In this document: piece by piece, positions 57,720 to 58,086 of the stretch
How positions within the stretch are numbered: the first letter of the stretch is position 1
How the letters are laid out: every line of letters starts with the position of its first letter
Assembly (NCBI GenBank): GCA_947258385.1
Contig: CAMYII010000033.1
Coordinates: 95,529 to 153,614, forward strand
Length of the DNA stretch: 58,086 bases
Direction of reading: 5' to 3'
DNA from: Acidiferrobacterales bacterium
GTDB taxonomy: Bacteria > Pseudomonadota > Gammaproteobacteria > Acidiferrobacterales > SZUA-150
The notes under the pieces: generated by a model
What the model saw: only the letters and a program-made list of their open reading frames with translations
Told to the model about the DNA's origin: nothing
Databases searched by the model: none
Translations under genes and position numbers: made by a program

Positions 57720-58086
57720 TTAAACCGGCAAACAGAAATAACGCTCCCCGTTTTCCTCGTCCCGGTGTATCGCCTTTATTCTTTTCTTTAGCCTGCCGGC
57801 CAGTTTGCTGCCGGCGTAGGTTTTGATAAAGAGCTCGAACTCGCGCACCACCGTATCCTTATCGGCGCAGGCGCACACCGGCCGCGTGAAGCGGCGCTCG
57901 ATATCGCCCAGCATCTCCCCGGCCGGTTCCGCGTAAGCGCCCGGATAGTTCTGCCGGAACCGCTGCCACTGCCCGTAAAGCCGGACCAGGTCTCCCTTGC
58001 CATAACGCGTGCAGCCGCTGTAATCGGTGACTTGTCGCGTGTAAACCGGCCAGGCGTCATCGGGCCGGGTTTCTTCATGCAGGGCG
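57720..58086 (-). CDS. Unknown protein, C-terminal part (5' end outside window)
   Basis: Open to the right window edge; about 121 residues visible. Reads ..DDAWPVYTRQVTDYSGCTRYGKGDLVRLYGQWQRFRQNYPGAYAEPAGEM, then RRFTRPVCACADKDTVVREFELFIKTYAGSKLAGRLKKRIKAI. Aromatic-rich, with a paired CAC. No domain recognised. The first ATG in view at 57914 is internal, because the frame runs on. Confidence 0.55.
   Translation of the reverse strand, partial: ALHEETRPDDAWPVYTRQVTDYSGCTRYGKGDLVRLYGQWQRFRQNYPGAYAEPAGEMLGDIERRFTRPVCACADKDTVVREFELFIKTYAGSKLAGRLKKRIKAIHRDEENGERYFCLPV

Overview
The window is chromosomal DNA from a gammaproteobacterium. It carries hflD, which is essentially restricted to Gammaproteobacteria, the gammaproteobacterial order mreBCD-mrdA-rodA-mltB-rlpA-dacA-dat-lipB-lipA, and the rpsU/yqeY/dnaG/rpoD macromolecular-synthesis cluster divergent from tsaD. 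GC content is moderately high. The style resembles free-living sulfur- or metal-oxidising lineages, but the genus cannot be read from the sequence. There is no rRNA operon and no CRISPR array.

Layout. 1-2.8 kb: end of a large FAD/Fe-S oxidoreductase. 2.8-12.2 kb: mostly envelope or secreted proteins (S8 protease, Tat-exported copper-storage protein, two tandem phosphate-binding-like proteins, a universal stress protein, lipoproteins). 12.5-17.9 kb: minus-strand series of alpha/beta hydrolase, AcuI-type reductase, an HTH-ferredoxin-reductase fusion, SirB2, DUF2905 and a patatin lipase. 18-19.7 kb: VOC protein, MIP18/SufT-like protein, HflD. 19.7-20.2 kb: composite of small repeats. 20.2-23.6 kb: gatCAB. 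23.7-35.9 kb: elongasome, septal peptidoglycan and lipoate genes. 36-42.4 kb: GspE/PilB-like ATPase, aldo/keto reductase, thioredoxin, zinc protein, predicted outer-membrane protein. 42.6-48.8 kb: accessory block with integrase remnant, two beta-propeller exoproteins, two attC-like sites and a divergent XRE/small-protein pair. 48.8-55 kb: intron-containing tRNA, rpoD, dnaG, yqeY, rpsU, tsaD. 55-58 kb: acetyltransferase, thioesterase, SH3-like protein, XRE regulator facing a frameshifted SymE-like toxin gene, and one partial gene.

Genes that work together: MreB/C/D, PBP2 and RodA build the lateral wall. MltB and RlpA are glycan-strand lytic enzymes. The DacA-family protein beside them has lost its catalytic serine and KTG motif. 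Dat, LipB and LipA follow, without the usual ybeD. GatCAB performs transamidation of Glu-tRNA(Gln)/Asp-tRNA(Asn).

Most unusual signals: (1) a CTAG-bounded repeat at 19.68-20.08 kb built from two-tier hairpins whose apical loops nearly all show A-N-GGA, the CsrA/RsmA binding signature; a single 52-bp unit of the same family lies inside a tRNA 3'-end remnant at 48.70 kb; (2) a DacA homologue with destroyed active site; (3) a group I intron directly after the CAU anticodon; (4) attC-like hairpins around an XRE gene pair; (5) a helix-turn-helix/coiled-coil/ferredoxin/flavin reductase fusion; (6) an apparent AUA start codon.
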